NCBI GenBank assembly: GCA_045631075.1
Contig: JAZQUC010000201.1
Coordinates: 1 to 48,658 of the forward strand
Length of the DNA stretch: 48,658 nt
From: Fimenecus sp045631075
GTDB taxonomy: Bacteria; Bacillota; Clostridia; Oscillospirales; Acutalibacteraceae
Reading direction: 5' to 3'
Position 1 is the first letter of the stretch; every line of letters starts with the position of its first letter. The notes under the pieces were generated by a model. That model was not told the DNA's origin. It made no database searches and saw only the letters and a program-made list of their open reading frames with translations. The position numbers were made by a program, and so were the translations under genes. Of the stretch, positions 17,246-26,577 are shown one piece after another.

Positions 17246-17914
17246 ATGCTTTTAGATATTTTCAGAGGTAATTCAGATGGACTGAGTCTCATTGTTACAT
17301 TTTTTTCAAGATTATTTGTAATTTTTTGTACTATGCCCATTCATGAATACGCTCACGCACTTATAGCAACAAAACTTGGTGACCAGACACCTCGTTTATC
17401 AGGCAGGTTAACATTAAATCCTATGGCTCATATTTCACCACTTGGTGCTATTATGATTTTCCTTTGCGGATTTGGTTATGCAAGACCGGTAAATGTTAAT
17501 CCAAGAAATTTTAAAGACCCTAAAAAGGGTATGGCTTTAACTGCAATTGCAGGACCTGCGTCAAACCTTATAATGGGATTTGTTTGCATTTTTTTAGCAA
17601 ATATGTTTGGAAATATTTTTAGTAGTAATGCCAATGTTTTACCATATGCTATTTATTATTTCCTTTATTTTGCGGGTGTAGTTAATGTTAATCTCGCTGT
17701 CTTTAATCTTTTACCAATCCCACCTTTGGATGGTTCGCGTATATTACAGCTTTTAATTCCTGCTAAATATTATTATAAGTTTTTACAGTATGAAAGATAT
17801 GTTGTTATTGTAGTTTTTATATTGATTTTAACTGGAGTTCTTTCAGGACCACTTTCATTTATTTCAGGTCTTATTATTAATCTATTTACATCAATTTCAG
17901 GTCTTATTTTTTAG
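17246..17914 (+). CDS. Site-2 protease-like M50 membrane metallopeptidase
   Basis: A 222-aa polytopic membrane protein with the zinc motif H33-E34-x-x-H37 (PIHEYAHALI) inside a hydrophobic segment and the third ligand region NLLPIPPLDGSRI near residue 156. It belongs to the short YwhC/Rv-type branch. The substrate is unknown. It starts at ATG 17246 after AAAGGA and leads into the scpA-scpB genes, a common clostridial arrangement. Confidence 0.92.
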   Translation: MLLDIFRGNSDGLSLIVTFFSRLFVIFCTMPIHEYAHALIATKLGDQTPRLSGRLTLNPMAHISPLGAIMIFLCGFGYARPVNVNPRNFKDPKKGMALTAIAGPASNLIMGFVCIFLANMFGNIFSSNANVLPYAIYYFLYFAGVVNVNLAVFNLLPIPPLDGSRILQLLIPAKYYYKFLQYERYVVIVVFILILTGVLSGPLSFISGLIINLFTSISGLIF

Positions 17915-17931
17915 CTATTAAGGAACGATTT

Positions 17932-18669
17932 ATGGACAAAATATCATATAAAATAGATGTTTTTGAAGGTCCGATGGATTTACTTTTACATCTTATTTCA
18001 AAACACAAATTGAATATATATGATATTCCAATTGCTACTCTTGTCGAGCAATATATTGATTATGTTCGTCAGATGCAGGAGGAAGATATGTATGTTGCAT
18101 CTGAATTTCTTGAGATGGCAGCACGTCTTGTATATCTTAAATCCGTTTCATTATTACCGGTTCATACTGAAGCTGAAGAATTAAAAACAGAACTTCAGGG
18201 TGAATTGATTGAATATCGTGATATGAAGGCGATGGCAGAAAAATTATCAGAAAATACTGATGGTTTTTCAACATTTATAAGAAAACAAGAAAAGATAGAA
18301 GTTGACCAGTCTTATAAAAGATTTCACGAAGTAGGTGAGCTTTTTGAAGCATATATTTCTGCTGCTGGCAGAAAGTTGAAGCAATTACCACCACCAATTG
18401 AGGCTTTTCGTGAAATTGTTGTTAAAAAAGTTGTATCTGTAAGTTCAAAAATTTCTAATATATTTAAAAAACTATCCTTAAAGAGTAAAAAATCTAATTG
18501 GAAATCTATGTTTTCTGATGCTGAATCCCGTTCCGATATGGTTGCTACATTTTTAGCACTTCTTGAATTGACAAAATCGAAGAAAATTAAAGTTAATGGT
18601 GATGGAGAAGAAGCAGAAGTTGAATTGATTGATTCGGACTTTACAGATGTTAGTGAGGAATGGAATTAA
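17932..18669 (+). CDS. scpA: Segregation and condensation protein A
   Basis: Kleisin subunit that links SMC heads in chromosome condensation. The 245-aa protein has the family signature FEGPMDLLLHLISKHKLNIY near the N-terminus, LEMAARLVYLKS in the middle, and a C-terminal winged-helix segment ATFLALLELTKSKKI. The ribosome site is AAGGAACG. It is followed by scpB with a 1-bp gap. Confidence 0.96.
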   Translation: MDKISYKIDVFEGPMDLLLHLISKHKLNIYDIPIATLVEQYIDYVRQMQEEDMYVASEFLEMAARLVYLKSVSLLPVHTEAEELKTELQGELIEYRDMKAMAEKLSENTDGFSTFIRKQEKIEVDQSYKRFHEVGELFEAYISAAGRKLKQLPPPIEAFREIVVKKVVSVSSKISNIFKKLSLKSKKSNWKSMFSDAESRSDMVATFLALLELTKSKKIKVNGDGEEAEVELIDSDFTDVSEEWN

Positions 18670-18670
18670 T

Positions 18671-19237
18671 ATGAAAGCAAGTAAATTACAAGCTGCTGTT
18701 GAAGCAATACTTTTTGCTTCCGGTGAGCCGGTTGAACTTGAAAAAATTGCACAGGTTTTAGAAATTGAGCCTGATGTTTGTGAACAGGTTGTCCTTAATT
18801 TGTCGGCAAAACTTGATGAAATAAATAGCGGAATATGTGTGTTGAAACTTGATAATATGTATCAACTTTCTTCAAGAACTGAGTATGCAGAAGTTATTCG
18901 AGATGTACTTGAGTTAAGAAAAAACACTCCGTTATCTCCTGCAGCGTTTGAAGTTCTTGCTGTTATAGCTTATAATCAGCCTGTTACTAAATCATTTATT
19001 GAACAGGTTCGTGGTGTTGACTGTAGTGGTGTTATTTCAACATTGTGTCAGAAAAAGCTTATAGAAGAAAAGGGAAGACTTGATTTGCCTGGCAGACCGC
19101 TTATTTATGGTACAACCCCTGATTTTTTAAGATGTTTTTCAATTTCATCACTTGATGAATTGCCAGATTTACCACAGAAAAACACAGAATTGGTTGACAT
19201 ACAAGACGAAGAAGAAAATATTCAGGTTTCAGAATAA
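18671..19237 (+). CDS. scpB: Segregation and condensation protein B
   Basis: Partner of ScpA in the SMC complex. The 188-aa protein consists of two winged-helix domains, with AVEAILFASGEPVELEKIAQ, TPLSPAAFEVLAVIAYNQPV and the C-terminal GRPLIYGTTPDFL typical of ScpB. ATG 18671 is used because it follows scpA directly and preserves the conserved N-terminus. An upstream in-frame start lies inside scpA. Confidence 0.96.
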   Translation: MKASKLQAAVEAILFASGEPVELEKIAQVLEIEPDVCEQVVLNLSAKLDEINSGICVLKLDNMYQLSSRTEYAEVIRDVLELRKNTPLSPAAFEVLAVIAYNQPVTKSFIEQVRGVDCSGVISTLCQKKLIEEKGRLDLPGRPLIYGTTPDFLRCFSISSLDELPDLPQKNTELVDIQDEEENIQVSE

Positions 19238-19270
19238 TATGATTACTAAATTATACGAGAAGGTGTTATT

Positions 19271-19981
19271 TTGACTTTTTTATATGTGCTTTTAGGTATT
19301 ATATTGTTTTTTGTTTTGATTTTGAGTATTCGAATTACAATCAATGCAGAATATTTTGATGAGTTTAAGTTGAGTTTATCTTGGCTGTTTATAAAAGTTC
19401 AGATTTTACCATCAAAAAATAAGAATAAGCCTAAAAAGGAAAAGAAAGCAAAAAAAGAAAAGCCAAAAGAAGACTCTGCTCCAGAACCTCAACCTGACCC
19501 GGATGAAACACAAAAAGATAAGAAAGATAACATATTCGTTACATTCTATAATAATCAAGGATTTGATGGTGTTATTCAGTTAATAAATAATACCGTTTCT
19601 TCACTTGGTAAAATGTTTGCTTCATTTAAAAAGCATATTGTTATTCGTGAGTTATATTTATTTATGACTGTAACAGGTAACTGTGATGCAGCAGAAACGG
19701 CTATGCAATATGGACAAATATGTCAGAAGGTTTTTCCTGCAATGGCATTTATTTGTTCTAATCTTCCTGTAAAAAAATATGATGTCGAGATTGAGCCTGA
19801 CTTTCTTGGACTAAAAAATTCAGCACAATTTGCTGTTTCAATACATATAAGACCGATTTTCTTTATTAATGCAGTTTTCGTTCTTGTATTCAGGCTTTTA
19901 TTTAAGGTTGTATTAAAATTCCTTAAAGGGATAAAAAATAAATCAAAAAATCAAAATATAAATGAAGGTGGTGCTTTATGA
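19271..19981 (+). CDS. DUF2953 membrane protein
   Basis: A 236-aa protein with an N-terminal membrane helix (3-23), a highly charged Lys/Glu/Pro linker (about 52-90), a conserved middle, and a C-terminal hydrophobic stretch (about 199-215). DUF2953 proteins precede the sporulation gene ytfJ in many spore formers, and the function is unknown. Translation starts at TTG 19271 after AGAAGGTG. The stop overlaps the ytfJ start. Confidence 0.8.
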   Translation: MTFLYVLLGIILFFVLILSIRITINAEYFDEFKLSLSWLFIKVQILPSKNKNKPKKEKKAKKEKPKEDSAPEPQPDPDETQKDKKDNIFVTFYNNQGFDGVIQLINNTVSSLGKMFASFKKHIVIRELYLFMTVTGNCDAAETAMQYGQICQKVFPAMAFICSNLPVKKYDVEIEPDFLGLKNSAQFAVSIHIRPIFFINAVFVLVFRLLFKVVLKFLKGIKNKSKNQNINEGGAL

Positions 19982-20412
19982 TGAAAGATAAATCATCAGC
20001 AGCAGGTATTCTCGAATCAACAATTGAAAAGGTTAAGGACCTTGTTAATGTCAGCACAATTATTGGTGAACCAATGAAGGTTGACGGTGGAGTTACAATT
20101 ATTCCTGTATCAAAGGTTACATATGGTTTTGCATCAGGTGGTTCAGATTTTCCATCAAAATCTAATAAGGATATTTTTGGCGGTGGCGGTGGTGCCGGCG
20201 TTACAATTCTTCCAGTTGCGTTTTTGGTAATTGATGCTTATGGTAATGTTGATATCAAGCACATCACAGCATTTGATAACGCTGCAGAGCGTATTGTAGG
20301 TTTGGTTCCTGAAATGTTTGATAAGGTTTCTAATGCTGTAAATAAGGCAAAGATGGACAAGTCTATCAACACAGCAATGGAAAGTGTTTCAGCAGACGAG
20401 ACAGTTGAATAA
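19978..20412 (+). CDS. ytfJ: GerW-family sporulation protein YtfJ
   Basis: A 144-aa protein with the family core VSTIIGEPMKVDGGVTIIPV, VTYGFASGGSDF, a glycine run (GGGGGAG) and VTILPVAFLVID. In Bacillus the homologue is made in the forespore and is needed for proper germination. Two ATG codons in a row (19978, 19981) are possible starts behind GGTGGTG. It is translationally coupled to DUF2953, as in other spore formers. Confidence 0.92.
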   Translation: MMKDKSSAAGILESTIEKVKDLVNVSTIIGEPMKVDGGVTIIPVSKVTYGFASGGSDFPSKSNKDIFGGGGGAGVTILPVAFLVIDAYGNVDIKHITAFDNAAERIVGLVPEMFDKVSNAVNKAKMDKSINTAMESVSADETVE

Positions 20413-20427
20413 TTTATAGCTAATCAA

Positions 20428-20452
20428 CGTTGAGGGATTTTTTCTCTCAACG
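20428..20452. other. Hairpin between ytfJ and rluB
   Basis: A perfect 7-bp stem, CGTTGAG (20428-20434) with CTCAACG (20446-20452), has an 11-nt T-rich loop. No T tract follows on the plus strand, so it is not a clear terminator. It may separate ytfJ from the housekeeping run or act as an mRNA processing or leader structure. Confidence 0.4.
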
Positions 20453-20502
20453 GTGATTCTATGTTGTTTAGAATATTATTTTTAAAGGTTTTAGGTGTAA
20501 AT

Positions 20503-21249
20503 ATGGCAGATAATAAAGTCAGACTTCAGAAATACTTGTCAGAATGTGGTGTTGCATCAAGACGTAAGGCTGAAGACTTGATTATGGCAGGTAAGGTTAA
20601 GGTGAACGGTAAGCCTGCTTCTATCGGTGATAAGATTGACCCTAAGTGTGATACAGTTGTTGTTGCCGGTAAAAAAATTAAGAAAACAAAAAAGAACACA
20701 TATATTATGCTTCATAAACCACGTGGATTTATTACAACTCTCAGTGATGAAATGGGCAGAAAATGCGTTGCTCAGCTTGTTGAAGATGTTGGAACACGTG
20801 TTTATCCTGTTGGTAGACTTGACCGTGATTCAGAAGGTCTTTTGCTCTTGACTGATGATGGTGAATTTGCTAATGCTCTTACTCATCCAACTCGTCATGT
20901 TCCAAAGACATATCGTGTAACAGTTAGACCAACTATTACTGAAGAGCAGATTACCGCACTTACAACAGGAATTGAAATCGATGGTAGAATGACAATGCCA
21001 TCTGAAGTTCGTGTGCTTGAGAAAAAAGAAGGCAGAGTTGTTCTTGAAATTATAATTTATGAGGGACGAAACCGACAAATCAGAAAAATGTGCGATTCCT
21101 TAGGACTTGAAGTTGCAAGACTTAAGCGTACACAAATTGGTTCTGTTAAATTAGGAATGCTCAAGCAAGGTGACTGGAGAAATCTTACCGAAGATGAAGT
21201 GCATAAGCTTGTTGTTGCGTCATCTCTCGATAGAAAGAATATGAAATAA
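20503..21249 (+). CDS. rluB: Ribosomal large-subunit pseudouridine synthase, RluB/RsuA family
   Basis: A 248-aa enzyme with an N-terminal S4 RNA-binding domain (RLQKYLSECGVASRRKAEDL) and a pseudouridine synthase domain with the catalytic VGRLDRDSEGLLLLTDDG. Later it has EGRNRQIRKM. It probably modifies 23S rRNA uridine in the RluB manner. ATG 20503 follows AGGTG and gives the conserved N-terminus; a 14-codon extension to 20461 is not conserved-looking. Its stop touches the next start. Confidence 0.93.
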   Translation: MADNKVRLQKYLSECGVASRRKAEDLIMAGKVKVNGKPASIGDKIDPKCDTVVVAGKKIKKTKKNTYIMLHKPRGFITTLSDEMGRKCVAQLVEDVGTRVYPVGRLDRDSEGLLLLTDDGEFANALTHPTRHVPKTYRVTVRPTITEEQITALTTGIEIDGRMTMPSEVRVLEKKEGRVVLEIIIYEGRNRQIRKMCDSLGLEVARLKRTQIGSVKLGMLKQGDWRNLTEDEVHKLVVASSLDRKNMK

Positions 21250-21623
21250 TGATTTTTTATAAACCTATTAGTGATATAAAAAAAATTAAGGAAATTTTTT
21301 CTGATTATTCATTTGATAAAAATATCTTATATGGTTCATATGTTGGCCTTGATGAAGAATCAAATGAAGTAGGTAAGTGCCTTGTAAAAATTGATGGTTA
21401 CAATTGCTATTTCCTTGAAATTGAATGTGATTTTTCTGATAAACTTCTTGTAGAAGGATTTTTGCGTTCAGGATTAAATTATTGTGCAAACAGAAATGCG
21501 TATATGTGTTATTGTGAAATTAATGAAATTAGCGATGTTCTTATTTATTTAGGATTTGAAAATATAAATGGTGTTTACAGTGGCGATATTCCCACACTTT
21601 TGAAAGGAAGTTGCTGTAAATAG
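21249..21623 (+). CDS. Unknown small protein, possibly degenerate GNAT fold
   Basis: A 124-aa protein I do not recognise as a named family. A central segment (GKCLVKIDGYNCYFLEIECD, then a region rich in Asn, Tyr and Cys) loosely recalls a minimal N-acetyltransferase core, but no acetyl-CoA loop is evident. It is cysteine-rich (eight Cys) and ends in SCCK. It starts one base into the rluB stop and lies 18 bp before yicC, so it is part of the operon. Confidence 0.65.
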   Translation: MIFYKPISDIKKIKEIFSDYSFDKNILYGSYVGLDEESNEVGKCLVKIDGYNCYFLEIECDFSDKLLVEGFLRSGLNYCANRNAYMCYCEINEISDVLIYLGFENINGVYSGDIPTLLKGSCCK

Positions 21624-21641
21624 TTTCACGGAGTTGAATTT

Positions 21642-22526
21642 ATGATTAGAAGTATGACCGGATATGGTCGTTCACAAGCAGTAGTTGATACAATGAATAT
21701 TACTGTTGAATTAAAAAGTGTTAATCACAGATATTTTGAATTTAATTCAAGAGTACCTAGAAATTATGGTTTTCTTGATGAGAAACTTAAAAGTTATATT
21801 GGTTCTCGTGTTGCAAGAGGCAAGGTTGAATGTTATGTTTCAGTTGAGAATTTGGAGGATGATGAAATTCAGATTCTTGTTAATCATTCTCTTGCTCAGT
21901 CATATCTTGGTGCATTAAGAGAACTTGCTGAAAGAAACGAACTTAACTTAAGAGATGATTTAGCAATGTCTTCTCTTGCTCGTTATAACGATATTTTTAC
22001 AGTACATAAGCAAGAAGCAGATGAAGAAAAAATCTGGAATGCTGTACAGACTGTAGCTGAAAAAGCGGTAGATAAATTTATCGAAATGCGAGAAACTGAA
22101 GGTAACAAACTTAAGAATGATGTTCTTTCAAGAGCAGACTTGATTCTTCAGAAGGTTTCTGTAATTGAAGAACGTTCACCACAGACTGTTAAAGAATATA
22201 ATGATAAATTATTAACTCGAATTAATGAGTTTTTATCGGATGTTCAGGTTGATGAACAAAGACTTCTTACAGAATGTGCTATTTTTGCTGATAAGGTAGC
22301 TGTTGCTGAAGAAACAGTAAGACTTAGAAGCCATATTGACCAATTAAGACAGTTTCTTGATAGTGACGAAGCGGTCGGAAGAAAAACAGACTTCCTTGTA
22401 CAAGAAATGAATCGCGAAGCAAATACAATTGGTTCAAAGGCACAGGATGTAACTATTGCTCGCTGTGTTATTGATATAAAAGCAGAAATTGAAAAAATCA
22501 GAGAGCAGATTCAAAATATTGAATGA
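21642..22526 (+). CDS. yicC: YicC-family endoribonuclease-like protein
   Basis: A 294-aa protein with the family start MIRSMTGYGRS, ELKSVNHRYFEF and the C-terminal EMNREANTIGSKAQD. YicC homologues have been linked to RNA turnover and stationary-phase survival. In Firmicutes the gene precedes remA, gmk and rpoZ, exactly as here. The ribosome site is CGGAG. Confidence 0.94.
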   Translation: MIRSMTGYGRSQAVVDTMNITVELKSVNHRYFEFNSRVPRNYGFLDEKLKSYIGSRVARGKVECYVSVENLEDDEIQILVNHSLAQSYLGALRELAERNELNLRDDLAMSSLARYNDIFTVHKQEADEEKIWNAVQTVAEKAVDKFIEMRETEGNKLKNDVLSRADLILQKVSVIEERSPQTVKEYNDKLLTRINEFLSDVQVDEQRLLTECAIFADKVAVAEETVRLRSHIDQLRQFLDSDEAVGRKTDFLVQEMNREANTIGSKAQDVTIARCVIDIKAEIEKIREQIQNIE

Positions 22527-22535
22527 GGTATTATT

Positions 22536-22790
22536 ATGAAATTGATAAATATCGGTTTTGGTAATGCTGTTAATGCTGACAGAGTTGTTGCTGTTATTTC
22601 TACAGATTCTGCACCTGCAAAGCGTATTATTTCACAGGCAAAAGAAAAAAATATGCTTATTGATGCTACACAGGGTAGAAAAACACAAGCAATTCTTATT
22701 ATGGATAGTGACCATGTTGTTTCAACATACTTAAAAGCAGAAACAATTTTGAATCGTAGTGAGTTAGAGGAGTCTGGATATGGCGAATAA
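22536..22790 (+). CDS. remA: RemA/DUF370 DNA-binding regulator
   Basis: An 84-aa protein with LINIGFGNAVNADRVVAVIS, SAPAKRIISQAKEK and IDATQGRKTQAILIMDS, typical of the RemA (YlzA) family. In Bacillus it activates matrix and osmoprotection genes. Its end overlaps gmk by 11 bp, giving tight translational coupling. Confidence 0.92.
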   Translation: MKLINIGFGNAVNADRVVAVISTDSAPAKRIISQAKEKNMLIDATQGRKTQAILIMDSDHVVSTYLKAETILNRSELEESGYGE

Positions 22791-23394
22791 AGAGGGTATG
22801 CTTATTCTTTTTTCAGGTCCGTCGGGAGTTGGTAAAGATACTGTTCTTGATGTTGTACTGAATAAGGACAAGAGTTTACAAAAGTCAATCTCATTAACAA
22901 CTAGGGATATAAGAGATAATGAAATTGATGGTAAAGATTATTATTTCATCAGTTTTTCAAATTTTGAGGATATGATTTCAAATGGTGAAGTTCTTGAGTA
23001 TGCACAATATGGTGTTAATATGTATGGAACGCCAAAAGCACCCGTTGATAAATGGCTTAGTGAAGGAAAAACAGTTATTTTAAAAATCGAAGTTCAAGGT
23101 GCAAAAAGTATTAAAGAAATGTATCCTGATTCAGTTGGAATATTCTTGTTGCCACCATCAATGGAGGAACTTGAGAGAAGACTTCGTTCAAGGGGAACTG
23201 AAAGCGAAGAAGATATTCAAAGACGTCTTGAAATTGCTCGTGATGAAATACATAAGAGTGTTGATTACGATTATTTTGTAATAAATGAAGATATCGATAC
23301 TGCATCTGATGATGTTTTAACTATCGTCAAGGCTCTCGATTTTTCACATAAAAGAATGAATAATTTTATAAGCGAGGTAATAGATAATGTTTAA
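22780..23394 (+). CDS. gmk: Guanylate kinase
   Basis: Phosphorylates GMP to GDP. The 204-aa protein has the P-loop GPSGVGKDT, SLTTRDIRDNEIDGKDY and LKIEVQGAKSIKEMYPDSVG, the standard Gmk segments. The start is an ATG inside the end of remA after GAGGAG. It overlaps rpoZ by 8 bp. Confidence 0.97.
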   Translation: MANKEGMLILFSGPSGVGKDTVLDVVLNKDKSLQKSISLTTRDIRDNEIDGKDYYFISFSNFEDMISNGEVLEYAQYGVNMYGTPKAPVDKWLSEGKTVILKIEVQGAKSIKEMYPDSVGIFLLPPSMEELERRLRSRGTESEEDIQRRLEIARDEIHKSVDYDYFVINEDIDTASDDVLTIVKALDFSHKRMNNFISEVIDNV

Positions 23395-23596
23395 TCCTGA
23401 TTTAAGAAATGTACTTAAAAATCGTACAAGCCGTTATTCTCTTGTTTCTGCAGTAGCAAAAAGAGCAAGAGAGATTTCAAGTGAAGCACAGGAAAATGAA
23501 GAAATTCTTAATGATAAGCCTGTAAGCATCGCTTTGGATGAAATCATCAATGGTAAATTCCAGGTTGTTGAACCTGAAGAAATTCGTAATATTTAA
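23387..23596 (+). CDS. rpoZ: RNA polymerase omega subunit
   Basis: A 69-aa omega subunit that helps assemble RNA polymerase. The diagnostic part is SRYSLVSAVAKRAREI followed by KPVSIALDEIINGKFQVVEP. The start lies within the gmk end behind GAGGTAA, the usual gmk-rpoZ arrangement. Confidence 0.94.
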   Translation: MFNPDLRNVLKNRTSRYSLVSAVAKRAREISSEAQENEEILNDKPVSIALDEIINGKFQVVEPEEIRNI

Positions 23597-23634
23597 TTAC
23601 AATTTAATAAATCATAATAAGGAGGGGCAGATAT

Positions 23635-26088
23635 ATGGGACTTTTAACTGTTGCAAAAGTTGCTGTTGAAAACACAGCATATTCTTTTGATATGTTATTT
23701 GATTATTCTGTCCCTGATTTTTTATGTACTGAAGTATTACCTGGAAAAAGAGTTTTAGTACAGTTTGGTAATTCTTCAAAAAAACGTGTCGGAATTGTTT
23801 TTTCTGTAGAATCAGGTGTTCTTTCAACCAAAAAGCTTAAAAATATTTCTTCTGTTGTTGATGATGAACCATTATTATCAAGAGAAATGCTTAAATCTGC
23901 TCATTTTATTCATGAGAGATACTTTTGTACTTATTTTGAAGCTTGTAAACTTTTTTTACCGTTGGGACTTTCTTTGTCAGTTAACAATTTTTATGCTGTT
24001 AATCCTGACTTTTCAGGTGTTGTTTCAGGTGAGAAAGAAACAGAAATATACAATTTTTTAAAAGATAAAAAAGTCTTTATAAAGTCAGAAAGAGTTATTT
24101 CTCAATGTCAATTAAAAAAATCATCAATTCTTGACAAAATGGTTGATGAAGGGATGCTTCTTCGTAATATTGATACACAACGAAGAATAAATGATTCTAC
24201 TATCAAGATGGTTAATCTTAAAATACATCCTGATGATAATGATGATATTATTAATTCATTAACTAAAAAACAAAAAGAAGTTGTTGATATACTTAATGAT
24301 GTTGGTACTGCATCCGTTAAAGAACTTTGTTATTTTACAGGTTTTTCAGTTGCAGTTATAACGGCTCTTGAACAAAAAGGTGTTATTGAATTATATGATG
24401 ATGAAGTTTTACGAACACCATATGACGATACGCTTGAATGTGATGCAAGTGAGATAATTTTATCAGATGAACAGAATAATGCGTTTGATGGTCTTTTATC
24501 ACTATATAAGGAGTCAAAACCAAATGGTACATTATTATATGGTGTAACAGGTAGTGGTAAAACACAAGTATATCTGAAACTTATTGATGAAGTGATTAAG
24601 TCTGATAAAGGAATTATTGTAATGATTCCAGAGATTTCTTTGACACCTCAAATTCTTTCTTTATTTTATAAAAGATATGGTGATAAAGTAGCTGTATTCC
24701 ATAGTTCTCTTTCTATGGGACAACGCCTTGATGAATGGAAAAGAATTAAAAGAGGGGAAGCACAGATTGCAGTCGGAACTCGTTCTGCTGTTTTTGCTCC
24801 ATTTGAAAAACTCGGGCTTGTTATTATTGATGAAGAGCAGGAGCATACATACAAATCAGAAATGACTCCACGATATCATGCAAAAGAAGTTGCACAATAT
24901 CGTATTGGCTGCCATAATGGCTTATTATTGCTTTCTTCTGCAACACCTTCTATCGATACATATACCAAGGCGAAATCAGGTGTGTACTCCTTATTTAAAT
25001 TATCAGAAAGATTTGGTAATGCTGTTTTACCTGATGTAAAGCTTATTGATACAACATATCAAAGTGATATGGTTCTTGAAAATGTCAGCAAACATCTTGC
25101 TGATGAGATATGTGAAAATTATAAAAATAATAAGCAAACAATTCTTTTGCTTAACAGAAGAGGTTATAACACATACGCCTCGTGCAGTGAATGTGGTACA
25201 GTTAAATCATGTCCTAATTGTAGTATTTCATTAACATATCATATTAAAAATAATAGATTAATGTGTCACTATTGTGGATATTCAGTTCCTTTTTCCGCTA
25301 AATGCAGTAATTGTAGTAATGATACTGTTAAATTTAAAGGAATGGGAACACAAAAGCTTGAAGAAGAACTTAATTTAATTGTTCCCAGTGCTCGTGTTTT
25401 GCGTATGGATGCTGACACAACATCTTCAAGATATTCTTATGAAAAATACTTTAAAAGCTTTGAAAATGGAGAATATGACATTTTAATCGGTACACAGATG
25501 GTTGCAAAAGGACTTAATTTCCCGAATGTAACTCTTGTTGGCGTTTTAAATGTTGACCAAATGCTCTATAATGATGATTATAAGAGTGGCGAAAGAACCT
25601 TTGACTTAATAACTCAGGTTGTCGGAAGAAGCGGAAGAGGACAGTATCCTGGTAAAGCGTTTATACAGACCGCTTTTCCTGATAGTGAAATTATTTGCAT
25701 GGCAAAAGACCAGGATTATGAGTCTTTTTATGACAGTGAAATAATGATAAGAAACAGTATGATTTATCCACCATACTGTGATTTATGTGTTATTGGATTT
25801 ACTTCTGAAAATGAATATTTAGTTAATAAATCAGCAAACGACTTTTTACTTTTATTAAAGACTATTCATTCAGAAAAATATAAAGATAATAAAATAATTG
25901 TATTAGGTCCAGTAGCGCCGAGAATTCTTAAAATCGGTGGAAAATACAGAAATAGAATTATTATAAAATGTAAAAATAATAAACAATTCAGGGAAATGAT
26001 TCGTGAAATTATTATTACCTTTGAAAAAGATAAAAAGCATAATAATGTAACGGTGTATGCAGACATTAACCCTGAAAGTATTTTTTAA
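23635..26088 (+). CDS. priA: Primosomal protein N', replication restart helicase
   Basis: An 817-aa helicase that reloads the replisome at stalled forks. It has Walker A GVTGSGKTQVY near residue 304, the DEEQ box in IIDEEQEHTYKS, and the PriA zinc cluster with four CxxC pairs (CSECG, CPNC, CHYCG, CSNC). It also has TQMVAKGLNFPNVTLVGVL and VVGRSGRG in the helicase C half. ATG 23635 follows a strong GGAGGGG. Confidence 0.97.
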   Translation: MGLLTVAKVAVENTAYSFDMLFDYSVPDFLCTEVLPGKRVLVQFGNSSKKRVGIVFSVESGVLSTKKLKNISSVVDDEPLLSREMLKSAHFIHERYFCTYFEACKLFLPLGLSLSVNNFYAVNPDFSGVVSGEKETEIYNFLKDKKVFIKSERVISQCQLKKSSILDKMVDEGMLLRNIDTQRRINDSTIKMVNLKIHPDDNDDIINSLTKKQKEVVDILNDVGTASVKELCYFTGFSVAVITALEQKGVIELYDDEVLRTPYDDTLECDASEIILSDEQNNAFDGLLSLYKESKPNGTLLYGVTGSGKTQVYLKLIDEVIKSDKGIIVMIPEISLTPQILSLFYKRYGDKVAVFHSSLSMGQRLDEWKRIKRGEAQIAVGTRSAVFAPFEKLGLVIIDEEQEHTYKSEMTPRYHAKEVAQYRIGCHNGLLLLSSATPSIDTYTKAKSGVYSLFKLSERFGNAVLPDVKLIDTTYQSDMVLENVSKHLADEICENYKNNKQTILLLNRRGYNTYASCSECGTVKSCPNCSISLTYHIKNNRLMCHYCGYSVPFSAKCSNCSNDTVKFKGMGTQKLEEELNLIVPSARVLRMDADTTSSRYSYEKYFKSFENGEYDILIGTQMVAKGLNFPNVTLVGVLNVDQMLYNDDYKSGERTFDLITQVVGRSGRGQYPGKAFIQTAFPDSEIICMAKDQDYESFYDSEIMIRNSMIYPPYCDLCVIGFTSENEYLVNKSANDFLLLLKTIHSEKYKDNKIIVLGPVAPRILKIGGKYRNRIIIKCKNNKQFREMIREIIITFEKDKKHNNVTVYADINPESIF

Positions 26089-26098
26089 GGAGAACAAA

Positions 26099-26569
26099 AT
26101 GGCTATCAGAAATATAAGAACAGAAAATGACCCTATTTTAAGAAAGAAAAGCCGTATAGTAGATAATTTTGATGAAAAATTATGGCAATTACTTGACGAC
26201 ATGAAAGAAACAATGGAAAAGGCTGAAGGAGTCGGACTTGCAGCTGTTCAGGTTGGAATTCTTAAAAGAGTTGTTGTAATTGATGTTGGTGATGGATTAA
26301 TGGAACTCGTTAACCCTGAAATTATTGAGAAAGATGGTATTCAATGTGGTGCTGAAGGTTGTTTATCATTGCCAGGTAAACAAGGTACAACTATTAGACC
26401 TATGACAGTTAAAGTAAAAGCACAGAATAGAAACGGTAATTGGTTCGTTTACAAGGGCACTGAACTAAAAGCAAAAGCATTTTGTCATGAAATTGACCAT
26501 CTTGATGGCGTTTTATATATTGATAAACTTGCATCAAACGATGAAATTGAAAAATATTGTAAGGACTGA
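26099..26569 (+). CDS. def: Peptide deformylase
   Basis: Removes the N-formyl group from nascent proteins. The 156-aa metalloenzyme has all three motifs: GVGLAAVQVG, EGCLSLPG and HEIDHLDG. ATG 26099 follows AAGGAG and gives the family N-terminus; a longer reading frame from 26057 lies inside priA. It is followed by fmt, which adds the formyl group that this enzyme removes. Confidence 0.97.
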   Translation: MAIRNIRTENDPILRKKSRIVDNFDEKLWQLLDDMKETMEKAEGVGLAAVQVGILKRVVVIDVGDGLMELVNPEIIEKDGIQCGAEGCLSLPGKQGTTIRPMTVKVKAQNRNGNWFVYKGTELKAKAFCHEIDHLDGVLYIDKLASNDEIEKYCKD

Positions 26570-26577
26570 TTTTAATA

